64,000 nucleotides of DNA, from assembly GCA_029237695.1 (NCBI GenBank), contig CM055265.1, positions 72,207,912-72,271,911 of the forward strand, written 5' to 3'. Numbering within the stretch: position 1 is the stretch's first letter; each line of letters opens with the position of its first letter. Both the position numbers and the translations under genes were made by a program. The notes beneath the pieces were generated by a model, which saw only the letters and a list, made by a program, of their open reading frames with translations, ran no database searches and was not told the DNA's origin. The DNA is from Conchocele bisecta. Taxonomy: Eukaryota > Mollusca > Bivalvia > Lucinida > Thyasiridae. Below, in pieces: positions 1 to 12,220 of this stretch.

Positions 1-375
1 GAGCTCTCCAAATGATTTCGAGAGCTCTCCAAATGATTTAGAGATAGCTCCAAATGATTTAGAGAGCTCTCCAAATCAAAGTTATATAATGCTCGCTACA
101 AATGATTTCGAGAGCTCTCTAAATGATTTAGAGATATCAATAATTGATTTAGAGAGCTCTCCAAATGATTTCGAGAGCTCTCTAAATGATTTAGAGATAG
201 CTCCAAATCAAATATTATATAATGCACGCTCCAAATGATTTCGAGAGCTCTCCAAATGATTTCGAGATATCATTAATTGATTTCGAGAGCTCTCCAAATG
301 ATTTCGAGAGCTCTCCAAATATTTATTGCTAGCTCCAAATATTTGTTGCTAGCTCTAAATATTTAGAGCTAGCAA
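1..375. repeat. Tandem satellite, AGAGCTCTCCAAATGATTT units
   Basis: About 20 bp units of the form GAGAGCTCTCCAAATGATTT repeat across the window edge, with TCG/TAG variation. Longer variants contain AGAGATAGCTCC and ATATAATGCTCGC. The GAGCTC core is palindromic. The array starts before the window, so its full length is unknown. After position 300 the units decay to AGCTCCAAATATTTATTGCT variants. Confidence 0.85.
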
Positions 376-424
376 TATATATTTGAGTTTATGTAGATTT
401 GGCGTTCCATAGTGGTGCTTCGTC

Positions 425-640
425 CTATCCAATCCTTCTTTTTTTGAGTTTCACTAGCATTCCTGTGAAGACTTTATTACTTCTTGTAAACTCTTTGTCC
501 CGCATTAAATTTATTATTCGGTTGTTGGGAGGACCCCTCAAATGTCGGTTAATCAATGCACGCAGACCAACAAACGTAGATTTGCTGTAGCATTCTCCAT
601 TTGCATTTCGCAATTCTGCATACAATTTCGCAAGATACAT
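425..640 (-). pseudogene. Crypton/KIAA1958-like (DUF3504-type) gene fragment, middle region
   Basis: A 71-residue reading frame resembles the core of the metazoan KIAA1958/ZMYM-like proteins derived from Crypton tyrosine recombinases. The phrases LAKLYAELRNANGECYSKST, LRALINRHL and REFTRSNKVFTGM are typical of that family. Just upstream on the minus strand the continuing family-like reading (DFEKEE) is in another frame, so this is either a frameshift or an exon edge. The fragment at 3207-3533 on the same strand resembles the family's N-terminal region, so both may be parts of one gene. The catalytic tyrosine-recombinase part is not visible. The family is recognised by motif only. Confidence 0.5.
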
Positions 641-1233
641 TCTTCCTTTTCAAAGTCGGTCGTCAACCCCCGCTCTGATAGCCACACTGTAAATACAAAT
701 AAAAACACAATTTTAGTACCTACATTAAAATTGCATTCTTTTATCCTTTGTGTTCAAATTAATAATATGATTTCGGGTGTCCAAACTGCTGATTTTTGCA
801 TTCTTTTTCATTTTTCCGTCGCAAAACCTATTCTACAGATAAACTGTAATCTGCGAATATGTCACTTCAAATTCAGTGTGAATATACATGTATTAAAAAT
901 CAAGCCAAACACAACAAAATTTGTAATGTTTTGCATTTTTATGACGTCCTTTTTCTACATAACAATATTGTTATTGTTTTTTATTGCATAAAATGGGTGC
1001 TTGCAGTGTAATACATCTTATTACACTAGTTTTACACTAGTGTAATAAATCTGCAAAGTAGCTCGTTACAGAAAATGTCTTTTTTAACATTAGAGCTTCA
1101 CTGTATGCCACTGTGCTTATGGTAGAGCTTCAATGTATGACAATATGCTTATGTCATAAACATAATCTAACATTTGTGATTAATTACTATGATATTTCTT
1201 AAACTCGTTGACTAATTTCATAAACTCGGCATA
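641..1233. other. No gene recognised
   Basis: AT-rich sequence with no convincing coding pattern. A short palindrome built on TTACACTAG lies near 1018-1045. Confidence 0.6.
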
Positions 1234-1357
1234 TAGCTAACGCGTCACCGTAAAATTGATTCTCAGACCATAAAACCTCCCACATACCGAATTGACAAAG
1301 CATGGTTGTCCCCTAAACTTGTTTTATGGTCTGAAAATCAGCTTTAGGTTACGCGTT
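1234..1357. mobile_element. Fold-back MITE
   Basis: The left arm (GCTAACGCGTCACC through CTCAGACCATAAAAC) is matched in inverted order by GTTTTATGGTCTGAAAATCA through GGTTACGCGTTA, around a loop of about 45 bp. There is no coding capacity. The superfamily cannot be assigned because no target duplication was identified. Confidence 0.6.
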
Positions 1358-1689
1358 ACATGTATTACATTACATATCTTTTAATCTCAAACTGAATAAG
1401 ATCTATAGGAAAATTTCAATTATCGATTATATCGCACAGTTAACCATTTCAGTCTGAAAGCTGTGTTTTAGGTCAGTTATAAAACAGTGTTTGTTTACTG
1501 TAACCTGATTGGCAAAACCATGGTAAAACTGTTGTAGTCTACCCAACAAGAAAACATCCAAATGACCCATTGCAGAAATTCTGCATCAGTATACAGCAAA
1601 CACACATTTTTTCCAGGGTCGATTGTCTGTGTAAGTGCATGTGGGTGTGTGAGGGAGGGTACGGGGCGCCATGCAGGACAGGTTAATTA

Positions 1690-1880
1690 TGTGTACAAAA
1701 TTGAGTTTTGTAACACTAAAAATCACAAAATCCAATTATGTAAAATTCTGATATACAAAATTCATTTTTGTTATAAAGGATTCAATTTTGTAAGACAGAA
1801 TTGAGTTTTGTGAACAAAATTCAGTTTTGTGGGACAGAATTCAGTTTTGTCCACAAAAGTCAGTTTTGTCCACAAACATT
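1690..1880. repeat. Minisatellite of ACAAAATTCAATTTTGT-like units
   Basis: Units of about 20 bp alternate between AAAATTGAGTTTTGT and GACAGAATTCAGTTTTG. The core is nearly palindromic. The same unit recurs at 2935-3160, so the two arrays flank about 1 kb of unrelated sequence. Confidence 0.75.
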
Positions 1881-2197
1881 AGTTTGCTAGGATAGTCTAT
1901 GTCATCTCTACGTTGATTGGTTGAGATCGGTCTTAGTCCATTTTACTAGATGGTGGAGTACACTTGCAGGTTTAAATATTTCAATGCGAAAATATAACCC
2001 AATATATCAATATTATACTTTTTTATGGACAGATATTTTGGTTATAGTATGATTACAAATGAGTGGTCACACCATATAAGCATATATACTTTGAAGGAGA
2101 AATAAGAATATTCAGAATTTTCCCTCAATTATGTAAACAGGGTCAAACATAAAGTAGCCGGGACATAGGTAGACCTGAGAGCATGCCCATATATAGA

Positions 2198-2345
2198 GAA
2201 TACCAGGCTAGTGTATTTTGATATCAAGTTTATCAGGCAAGACTAGGAAACGCGTAGGAATTCCGAGGCTTGACGAGGAATTCCTACCGTTTCCGAGCCG
2301 AGCCTGATAAACTTGATATTAAAATACACTAGCCTGGTATTCTAT
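2198..2345. mobile_element. Fold-back MITE with TACCAGGCTAGTGTATTTT ends
   Basis: A near-perfect inverted repeat. AATACCAGGCTAGTGTATTT and ATCAAGTTTATCAGGC on the left are mirrored by GCCTGATAAACTTGATATT and CACTAGCCTGGTATTCT on the right. A related diverged copy lies in a PEPCK intron at about 50,440-50,800. Confidence 0.7.
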
Positions 2346-2934
2346 TTATCAGGTAACGTTTTATGCTCGAAAATGACATTAGATGACGTCGTATTCTAAC
2401 AGTAGATATAACCTTGTGAAACAAATGGTATTGGATCTGTGTCTACTAGTTGCGAAGTTACGTGTTCGCAACTATGTGTCTACATGCATTATTTACAGTA
2501 TACACCATCTTAGTATCCATGGTATCTACACAAATACTACAAATGGTTTCCTCAAATGGCCCAATACACACATTCCGCTGTTTATAAACACAGACAGCAG
2601 TCAGAACACAGGCCACAGCGGCGAGTGTATTATTGGTTTAACTGGGGCAGATGTACCTTGCGATACACTATAAATGAGGTCAGTACTCGCGGGAGATCTA
2701 CATGTACATGAATTATGTGTACAATTATAACGCAAATGAGTTTAAATACGAATGGGTTTGTCAACGTTTGACTGTTTGGAGATAGTTGAAGCAAAATGGC
2801 AGAATGAGAAATGAATCATCGGCAGAATGAGAAATGAATCATCGACATTGAATGTGTAGATCGGCGACCGTAACCCATTTATCCAGTGCAGTTTCTGACC
2901 AATGATAGTCCTTCTTACATGCGTGTGCAGAATT

Positions 2935-3160
2935 GAATTTTGTGACACAGAATTGAATTTTGTTACACAGAATTGACAGAATTGAATTTTGTGACACAGA
3001 ATTGAATTTTGTTACACAGAATTGAATTGTGTGACACAGAATTGAATTTTGTTACACAGAATTGAGTTTTGCGGCACAAAAGTGAATTTTGTGACACAGA
3101 ATTGAATTTTGTGGCACAAAATTGAATTTTGTGCCACAAAAATGAATTTTGTTGACAAAA
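2935..3160. repeat. Minisatellite of ACAGAATTGAATTTTGT units
   Basis: About ten 19-21 bp units of GACACAGAATTGAATTTTGT, with variation (TTACACAG, GGCACAAA). They are related to the array at 1690-1880. Confidence 0.85.
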
Positions 3161-3206
3161 TTGAGCCATGTCCCACTTGGCGCCCCGTAGAGGGTGGTTG
3201 TGCTTT

Positions 3207-3533
3207 TCACTTTTTCATACTTTTGAACTGACTGACGCCCCATTTCGTCATTTTAGTTGTGCCCCTGGAGTTGATCCCGGACACAAGCTCGTCTACGTCA
3301 TCGTCATCCATCACAGCAAAACGTGTCTTCGACTTTGTTGAATCAGCTGATCGCTGCAGGTGCGCATCTTGTTGGGCGGTGCCAAGCGTCTCGGGATTGA
3401 TGGGCTCCGGTTCAGCAGCAGCCGCAGACTCTATCGCTTCCACAGCCATTAACAGTTCCTCATCAGTTTCCATATCCTCAGATTCAAATTCAAGTACAAT
3501 GTTTCCCTCGTCGACCGCAAATGAGGGATACAT
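3207..3533 (-). pseudogene. Crypton/KIAA1958-like gene, N-terminal fragment
   Basis: A 108-residue frame starts at an ATG (MYPSFAVDEG). An acidic, low-complexity N-terminus (residues about 8-50) is followed by TRFAVMDDDDVDELVSGINS and KMTKWGVSQFK. That sequence resembles the conserved start of KIAA1958/ZMYM-type Crypton-derived proteins, in which a basic 'TKWAV..F' helix opens the recombinase-like N-terminal domain. The frame ends soon after this helix, where an intron or break would be expected. The fragment at 425-640 fits the next part of the same family and strand. It may be one gene with a minisatellite-filled intron, or a relic. Confidence 0.5.
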
Positions 3534-4188
3534 AAACCGTGATGATTAGGCAGTGGCGAAAACGAGGCTGTCAATAATCACAGGCTGGTAAAACGGAGGT
3601 TTTATAGACTGTGATTTTTCATATTGTATAGGCTGTGATTACAATTGACCAATCAGATGAGTGCTTTCTATTTTCGATGCATTAGAATTTGCAATTTTGG
3701 TGAAATATGCTACAGAGAGGGGATAATAACTACATTGTATGCTAGTGAATACACGTCCGTCGCAGAAAATACAAAAGAACATATGCTTGAACTTCAAATA
3801 TTACATTAATTAACATGTATGCTTTTAATATATACACGATAGCTGTATGTACATGCATATGCTACTATGTATTACATGTATTTTCATATTGATATAGATG
3901 TGGGACATATTTCTCCATGGAAACCGGTGGTGACTGTCGCCATCAGTTCGTGGATGATTCTGGATTCATATGTGAAGAAGCACGTTGTGCCTCCTATCTC
4001 GGCAATCATGGCAATGCTACATAACTAATAGGATATTCATGAAATATGTGTTGTAGATATCTATATCTGTCCTCATAAAAATGGTTTTCATGTTCTTATT
4101 TGTATTTATGTATTTTTCATGTTTAAGTCTTCTATTTGTCATTTTTATTATGTTTCATTTCTCTCTTTTTTGTATTGTTTGCATATTA
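3534..4188. other. Downstream flank of kinase copy 1, no gene
   Basis: Positions 3690-4100 resemble 7140-7560 and 39,380-39,660. The shared landmarks are GGGGATAATAACTACATTGT, TATGCTTTTAATATATACAC and ATAGATGTGGGACATA. All three lie just 3' of the kinase copies, so the duplicated unit includes this flank. Two copies of AGGCTGTGATT lie at about 3600-3650. Confidence 0.6.
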
Positions 4189-5236
4189 TTATTGTACAAC
4201 TCCGCAGAACAGCCTGGTGATCAGTGCAGCGGTGGGCCGTCTGTCGGGGCGGATCTCCAGCATCTGTTGTGTGGCCATAAACAGTCGGGCGGCGATCCTA
4301 TCGTCACGTATGTACGGCGCTGTATTTGTCGGTACTTTCAGCCGCTGGGTGACGAGCGCCATCTGTCTTCTGTGGATGTCCCGCATGTCGTTGTCCCCGA
4401 ATGGAACGGTACCTGTGAGATGTTCATAATCCAGACACCCGCAGGCCCACACGTCTACCGACGCTATGGGCACTCCCCGGGATCCGCCGCTACGGAACCT
4501 CATCACTTCCGGGGCCATGTATGCCGGCGTTCCGACGAACTTGTGGAGCAACCATTGTTTTCCCATTGGATGCAGCAATCGTGTCGACAAACCGAAGCCG
4601 GCCAGCTTGGGGGAGAACTGCCTGTCCAGCAGGACGTTCGAGGGCTTTATGTCGAGGTGGGCGATACCCCAGGCGTGAATGTTGCCCAGGTCGGCCACGA
4701 CACCCGCGGCCAAACGGAGCCTGGTCTGACTGGTCAGGGTACCGGCGTCCAGGAGGGAGGCGAGGTCAGTGTAGACCAGCTCCATCACAAATCCCTCGCA
4801 CGGGCGAAACGGCATGGACGACGTTTGGGTGCTGGAGGTATTTCATCAATATAAATTCATTCATCGTTAGTCCGATCCAGGCCTTGCCAGTTTTACAACA
4901 ACATTATTGTCATTCTGGGTCGCAGTATACACTACACCCTGGCCGCCGTAACCTATCAGGTCCTGGATGGTGTATGGCATCATGGCCGCCCCGGGACTGA
5001 ACTGGAGTGATGAAGGTCCGCGGACGGCGTCCGGCCCTGCTGCCTCCTGGCTGTACGTTATCAGTACAGATGTCGTCGGCCTGGGAGGCGGGAATGTTGT
5101 CGTGGTATCTCTGAAACAGGGCAAGTCCGTCGGGGCCAGGGACCGAGGCCGCGGTCGTCGGGAGGAGGGGCTTGAATCCGCACAGGGCGTTGATGCGAAG
5201 GACGGTGTCTTCCTGGGATCCTGGCGTGACGATTAT
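4189..5236 (-). pseudogene. Protein kinase-like gene, copy 1 (broken)
   Basis: Related throughout to the intact copy at 39,700-40,767. The N-lobe piece (4867-5124 frame) keeps the glycine loop GYGGQGVVYTA and the VVVKLA lysine strand. The C-lobe piece (4189-4815) keeps HLDIKPSNVLL, GTPAYMAPEV and DVWACGCL. The frame breaks between the two, shortly after the lysine strand. The DFG motif reads AGFG, so the metal-binding Asp is lost, and YELLTG has become YEHLTG. The start is taken at the splice acceptor equivalent to that of copy 3 (TTTCAG before ATAATCG). No exon 1 was found. It is probably non-functional as a kinase. Confidence 0.8.
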
Positions 5237-5529
5237 CTGAAACCATACATGAATAATTATACCCACGGTAAATATATTATTTCTTTTGATAGTCGTTTGT
5301 GAATATTTCATTTTGTATATTTTACCAATGTGGAACAAATCCAGTGCGAGTCATTATAGTTCGCCGTACATGCTAATCCAATCACTGGGCAGCATTGTGC
5401 TCCACTTATTTAACATATTGCAACGCTAAAACCTCAATAAGTTATATATTACCAGATGTAATGATTAACTGTTCGTCAGGAAATCAATACTCGGATTGCA
5501 TGGTACACTTGGCTGAACATTAAGTATGC

Positions 5530-5630
5530 TATTGTTCACATATTGGATTTTTAAGGAACTACATGCTGCGGTCGTTGGCGCTCCCTCGCATTTAATTCCT
5601 TAAAAATCCAATATGTGCACAATAACTTAA
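5530..5630. repeat. Hairpin (perfect inverted repeat)
   Basis: TATTGTTCACATATTGGATT and TTTAAGGAACTA are mirrored by AATTCCTTAAAAATCC and AATATGTGCACAATAA around a GC-rich loop. Confidence 0.75.
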
Positions 5631-5937
5631 GACATATATAATTGTATATATGGGTGTTATTACATTCCAAGAAAATGACTGCAATGGCGTACTTAATAGA
5701 TAACGACATAGGAGATAACGACAATATGATTGCATCTTCAAACGACAATGATATGTGCTGTTACAAATAGAACGAACCGGGTACCAGAACGTGTCTTCTA
5801 AGTGCTTTCCATCTATCATTCCACTTACACAATGCTGTCTATTATTATAATTATTATTACAAGACCTTGATCCTTCTGAAAATATGTTGACCTCAAATCC
5901 TAATGTATTCTAAAATTGTTAGAAGAAGTTAGAACCC

Positions 5938-6025
5938 ACATAGTTGAGAACAGTAACTCTTGCAATCTACTCCCGTACCACCGGACGGTACGGGAGTAGA
6001 TTGCAATAGTTATTGTTCGCAACTA
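5938..6025. repeat. Hairpin with CTACTCCCGTACCACCGG core
   Basis: GCAATCTACTCCCGTACC is mirrored by GGTACGGGAGTAGATTGC, flanked by GAACAGTAACT and AGTTATTGTTC. It is also present in block B at about 35,150-35,230. Confidence 0.8.
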
Positions 6026-6139
6026 GGACCCACCAGTCTCAGATTAACATGGGTACTGTTAGTATTTCCAGTCTGGATACCAATACTTTAGTAAATATCG
6101 ATATTGAATCCATGAAGTGTGTACGGCAGATGAACACAT

Positions 6140-6660
6140 TTGTTCACATCCCAATGTCATTGGTTTGTGTGTTTGTTTCTTTCCTGGGGTTTAACGGCCT
6201 ATCAACAGCTAAGGTCATTTAAGGCCGGGTCAATGGCTTTAGCACTAAATCCCATGTATTACATGTACAAGTATATGTACGTGTTCAACCATGTCATTGG
6301 TACAAGTGTCTTCCGTGTGCAAATAACAATATACAGGGATACTCATGTTCTAAGTTGGTACATACAGCGCATTTGTATTTTCAATTTGTATTCTGGGGCT
6401 CGTTTCACTAAACTTCGTACGAATAAAATGGTCGTAAGTGCAAACTTATCATAGTCTACACATTCACATGAACAATGTTGTATTGTAAACAAGTATTGGA
6501 TTCACATTTATTGAGCATAGGCTGTGTTCAATAAATTTAAATACATCAATTGAAATTTCCAGACGATCCTAAATTTGCAATTACGAACATTTTAGTCGTA
6601 CGAAGTTTAGTGAAACGCCCCCCAGGTCCATTGCTACGAAATCATTTTCTCAAGAATATA
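6140..6660. repeat. Duplicated repeat with SINE-like core
   Basis: Nearly identical to 38,416-38,930. It contains GTTTAACGGCCTATCAACAG and AAGGTCATTTAAGGCCGGGT, a dispersed repeat also seen at 46,250-46,360 and 47,025-47,120. The 3' part ends in an inverted pair, CACTAAACTTCGTACGA and TCGTACGAAGTTTAGTGAAA. This is typical of a fold-back element in non-coding DNA. I do not regard the conserved open frame here as coding. Confidence 0.65.
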
Positions 6661-7606
6661 TACGACAAGCTAGGGAAAGACTAAATACGAATGACGGCTA
6701 CTGGTTCGAGGGCCCAGAGATATGTATTTAAGTGTCCTATTGCGAATGGCCTGACTATTGTTTCTTTTTCGAAGCCACAAGCGCATGCGCAACACCGCAT
6801 CATACATCATGTATCACAGACGTAGTATTGCCAAAATAATTCTATAAATTACATCCTGTCTATCTGTAGCCGATTTTAGCAAGATTGCTCAGCATACTTA
6901 TCTAGCTAAGTAAACTTTGAGGGAGTAATCATTTATTTTTTCCCGAAATCCACTAGCGACTGCATATATTTGATGATTAGACGTATGCAGAAATAATTAT
7001 ACTGAATGTATTACATTATCACAGCAAAACTGGCTGTGATAATGTAATAACAACAGCATAATAAAAATTAATAAATTTATCCTTAAATTTAAAATTCTAC
7101 CCTCAAAGTGTACTTAGCAAGATAAGTATAATTTGCAATGTTGGTGAAATATGCTACATTGGGGGCATACTAACTGCTACATTGTATGCTGGGGAATACA
7201 CGTCCGTCACAGAAAATACAATAGAACATAAATTTGGACTTCAAATATTACAGGAATGAACATGTATGCTTTTAATATATACACGATATGTCACGATGTA
7301 TTACATGCATTTTCATATTGATATAGATGTGGGACATAGTTCTCCATAGAAACCGGCGGTGACTCGCCATCAGTTCGTGGATGATTGTGGAATACCTTCA
7401 TCGGTGAAGAAGCACGTTGTGTCTCCTATCTCGACAATGCTACATAACTAATAGGCTATTCATGAAAACTATGTTGTAGATATCTGTATCTGTCCACATA
7501 AATATGTTTTTCCATGTTCTTCTTTTTATTTATGTCTTCTTCATTTTTCATTTTTATGTCACTCTTCTATTTGTAATTTTTATTATGTTTCATTTCTTGA
7601 TTTTAT
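6661..7606. other. Intergenic, hairpin relics and kinase 3' flank
   Basis: A hairpin fragment (TTACATTATCACAGC with GCTGTGATAATGTAAT) lies at about 7010-7050. It is a shortened version of the long palindrome at 39,116-39,304. Positions 7140-7560 are the duplicated 3' flank of the kinase gene. Confidence 0.6.
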
Positions 7607-8676
7607 TTATGTTACACCTCCGCAGTACAGCCTGGCGATCAGTGCAGCAGTAGGCCTCTGTCGGGGCGGATGTCCAGCATCTGCCGTGTGGCCATAAACA
7701 GCTAGCAGTCGGGCGGCGATCCTATCGTCACGTATGTATGGTGCTGTATTTGTCGGCACGTCTAGTCGGTGGGTGGCGAGCGCCATCTGTCTCCTGTGGA
7801 TCTCCCGCATGTCGTTGTCCCCGAATGGAAGGTCCCAGTGAGAAGTTCGTACACCAGACACCCGCAGGCCCACGTCTACCGGCGCCATGGGCACGCCCCG
7901 GGGCCCGCCGCTCCGGAACCTCAGCACTTCCGGGGCCATGTATGCCGGTGTGCTGACGAGCTTTTGGAGCAACCGTTGTTTTCCCATTGGATGCAGCAAT
8001 CGTGCCGACAAGCCGAAGTCGGCCAGCTTGGGGGAGAACTGCCTGTCCAGCAGGACGTTCGAGGGCTTTATGTCGAGGTGGGCTATCCCTTGGGCGTGTA
8101 TATAGCCCAGGCCGGCCACGACGCCCGCCGTCAAACATAGCCTGGTCTAACTGATCAGGCTGCCGGCGTCCAGGAGGGAGGCGATGTCAGTATGGACCAG
8201 TTCCATCACAAATCCCCCTCGGACGGGCGAGACGGCCTGGACGATGTTTGGGTGCTGGAGATATTTCATCAATATAAATTAATTCATCATTAGTCCGATC
8301 CAGACCGCCTTCCTTGCCAGTTTTACAACAACTTTCGTGTCATCCTGGGTCGCGGTATACACTACACCCTGGCCGCCGTAACCTATCAGGTCCCGGATGT
8401 TGTATGGCATCATGGCAGCCCCGGGACTGAACTGGAACGATGACGGTCCGCGGACAGCGTCCGGCCCTGCTGCCTCCTGGCTGTACGTTATCAGTACAGA
8501 GGAGTCGTCGGCCAGGGAGGCGGGAATGTTGTCGTGGTATCCCTGAAACAGGGCCAGTCCGTTTACACGTCGGGAGCCAGGGACCGGGCAGCGGTCGTCA
8601 GTAGGAGGGGCTTGAATCCGCACAGGGCGTTGATGCGGAGGACGGTGTCTTCTTGGGATCCTGGTGTGACGCTTAT
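7607..8676 (-). pseudogene. Protein kinase-like gene, copy 2 (frameshifted)
   Basis: Homologous along its length to the intact copy 3. The N-lobe lies in the 8279-8676 frame (GYGGQGVVYTATQDDTKVVV, then KLARKA). The C-lobe lies in the 7607-8134 frame, with HLDIKPSNVLL, an intact ADFGLS and YMAPEVLRF. Frame changes occur after the N-lobe and again around the subdomain IX region, where copy 3 reads DVWACGCLVYELLTG. The C-terminal MATRQMLDIRP region is also scrambled. The exon start is the acceptor equivalent to copy 3. The corresponding exon 1 is absent from the upstream sequence of this block. It is a decayed duplicate. Confidence 0.82.
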
Positions 8677-9330
<654 letters not shown>

Positions 9331-10019
9331 ACACAATAATCAATAATGTTCGGCTTCCGCCGCCATTTATCATTTCACTTATATTGTGATTATTAGTATA
9401 ATACCTTGATCCTTCTGAAAATATGTTGACGTTTTGGCAATAGCCATGGCGCGAATATTCTTTGTTTTCACATGTGGATAATGGCAGTCGCTCGACGATT
9501 ACAGAAATTCACAGACTATCATAAGTTTGCAGTTGCGAACATTTTAGTCGTACGAAGTTTACCCCTCAGAAATATCAATGGAATATTTATTTACAAGATA
9601 TAGACGGTATTTGCACTGTACAAACGTATAAGGGTGTGATAGAGTATCGTTCACTACTTATCACTTACCCGCTCTCTATACGACTCCTACAATACTAAAC
9701 CTTCTACCGTACTACTCCCCTTATTACCCTCCTACTCAATCTATGCTATTCCTCCTATGTTACCCCTTCCTTTAGTACACCTCCTACGATACCACCTATT
9801 TCTATACCCTCCTGCTATACTACCTCTCCATCCATGATGCTAACTTCAGATACTGCCCGACGATACTCCTCTAGTTACCTATATACACGTAATGTCAATT
9901 AATCATTCATATAATATGTCATACCATTCGCTAATAATGAACATGAAACACATGCATGTACATATTATATCACAATTACAATAAATTAGATATGAAATTC
10001 CCAAATGACGTTACCAAAT
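9331..10019. other. Low-complexity and intergenic sequence
   Basis: Positions 9660-9850 are pyrimidine-rich, with recurring CCTCCTAC/CTACTAC words. The SINE/fold-back end ACATTTTAGTCGTACGAAGT lies at 9540. No gene is seen. Confidence 0.55.
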
Positions 10020-10800
10020 TTGTCACAGTTACAAATTTGTCACAGTTACAAGTTTGTCACAGTTACTATTTCATCATGTGTCCTATTGTTGTACACTATA
10101 TGATTCTCCTAATATGTGATAGTTAATTTATGTCTATAGTATAGGACTGTACATAAACACAATGGTTAATACTGGCTCCACGCACTGTTGCACACAAATG
10201 TCAATTTCCATAGTTGCTACACGAACTGTAGCATCGTAACGTACCGTAATGACAGTTCCACCAATTACGTTGCATGTATATATCATACAACACTCGCACG
10301 TATAACACCAATACCGCTGCACACACTGTAGCAAATGATCAATGGGTTACACAACGTAGCCACACACACTGTAGCAAATGATCACTGGGTTACACAACGT
10401 AGCTACACACACTGTAGCAAGTTACACACGGATTACACCATATATATTGTACACACTGTAGCATGTTACCTCTTGGCTACGATTACACAAACTTTGCTAC
10501 ACACACTGTAGCAAAGCATTACTGGTTACACCATATATGTTGCAAACACTGTAGCTTTATCCACCAACCGGTTACAGTTACACAAACTTTACTACACACA
10601 CTGTAGCAAGTTACACATACGGGTTACGCCGCATCTGCCACACACACTGTAATTACGCATGCGGGTTACGCCACATCTGCACACATGTTACAAGTTACAC
10701 ATGCGGGTTACGCCACATCTGCTACACACACTGTAGCAAGTTACACATGCGGGTTACGCCACATCTCCTACACACACTGTAGCAAGTTACACTGGAGCAC
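10020..10800. repeat. Minisatellite of ACACACTGTAGCAAGTTACA units
   Basis: Short units of CACAAATTTGT/ACAGTTACA at 10,020-10,070 are followed by 45-65 bp units. These contain CTACACACACTGTAGCAAG and CACATGCGGGTTACGCCAC. At least ten CACTGTAGC words are visible. The last units (10,600-10,790) are the most alike, which suggests recent expansion there. Confidence 0.85.
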
Positions 10801-12214
10801 GATTCTGCCTCGTCTACACATAGCCTTACGTCACTGGTCTACTCTAGGCAAGAATGCTGCGCCTACACCCGTCGCTACGTCTGGGGTGGACACTGCAATA
10901 CAAAGTACAGCTACATTTGCACCTTGCTATACATTAACATACTTGCATATTAATAGTTGGTACAGCCTTTACAAATACAATCCAGTCAGTTTGCAGACAA
11001 AAGTTGTGCACACATTTATGCAGCCAATATAGTTCCAATTTAGAAAATAAAAACTGCTCTAGATTCCACTATTGTATCCCACATCCAACTTCACCAAACT
11101 TTCCCAGCTGACTGTCCAGAGTATTCACACAAATTTCTCACCTACGGAAATTTACTCACCCTACCTATCTACAACTAAGCCTAGCCATTGTGAGATAATT
11201 ACACCCAAAGCCTTGACCAGAGTGACCATTCCCAATACTGTTAATACCCACAGGCACGTGGATAAATTACCATTCCTATATCCACAGGTACTCGATACCA
11301 GTACATCAGATCGCGACACCGACGTCACTCACATGACGTCGCATACCATGACGTTGCAGGAACATTGATGCGGATTAGAAATGGAATAATAATGATAGCG
11401 CGTAATGTGACAGGAGATTGAGAGTGTGCGATAACCAGAACGGTTAACACTGTTTCCATGTGTATCCGCATCATTCTTCGCCCCCTTGGAGACTATCGAA
11501 ACTTATTTGTATTTGGACTGACCTCTCAGGGCAGCGTCCAAATACCTCACAACAACATGCTCCCGATGGCTCAGTTCATAGGCACGAGAAACTGAAAGAA
11601 ATAAGTCTTTCTCCGGATGTACATGTGCGATGAGCTATATTAGTTTTAAGTACACTAGTACTGGCACTGAGGTAATGGTGCCCCTCGGGCTCATCTCAAC
11701 TTGTTTCTTACGACATCGAACGTTGACGTTCAAATGCGAAAATTAGACGACAAATGCATGATGATGACAAAGTACAAGTCGCGATTTTACTAACAGTATT
11801 CATTGATTGTATTTGTGAAACGCTTATTCGGAGGTACCATATCTGTGCCACGGTCTCTTTAAACAGCTTTGACCGAGATAGTTCGTATTCTTGCATATGT
11901 AAGGAGCAGTAACAGAGCAACATTTATTTGATTGTGTAAAAACTTCTAGACTAGTGTACGGTACCTTGTTCACACTTGTCAACAAAATGTGTCTGGTTGC
12001 CTACTTATTTAGAATATATGATAGTAAATCAGAGTTGCTTCCCCTAGACCGTTGCAGCAATAGTATATGGCTGATACGAATTATTTATTTATCTATTGGT
12101 GTTGACGACCTGTCAACACAGCAAATGTCATTCTATGTCCGGTTAACGGAGTCGAACCCCCATATTTCGCATGTTATACGAATTAACATGCGAAGTATCG
12201 TGAATATCGGATAT
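10801..12214. other. Non-coding part of block A
   Basis: From 11,318 this matches block B (41,730 onward). It includes the clustered TGACGTC words at 11,318-11,360. In block B these lie upstream of kinase exon 1, but exon 1 itself is missing here. No coding region is recognised. Confidence 0.55.
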
Positions 12215-12220
12215 ATTGTA

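Noticed and set aside
542..991. 149-residue plus-strand frame
   Set aside because: Composition is that of random AT-rich DNA, and it overlaps the better supported minus-strand Crypton-like fragment.
6140..6454. 104-residue frame conserved at 6140 and 38,416
   Set aside because: Lies in a dispersed SINE/fold-back repeat. Conservation is at the DNA level from the segmental duplication, and there is no protein-like pattern.
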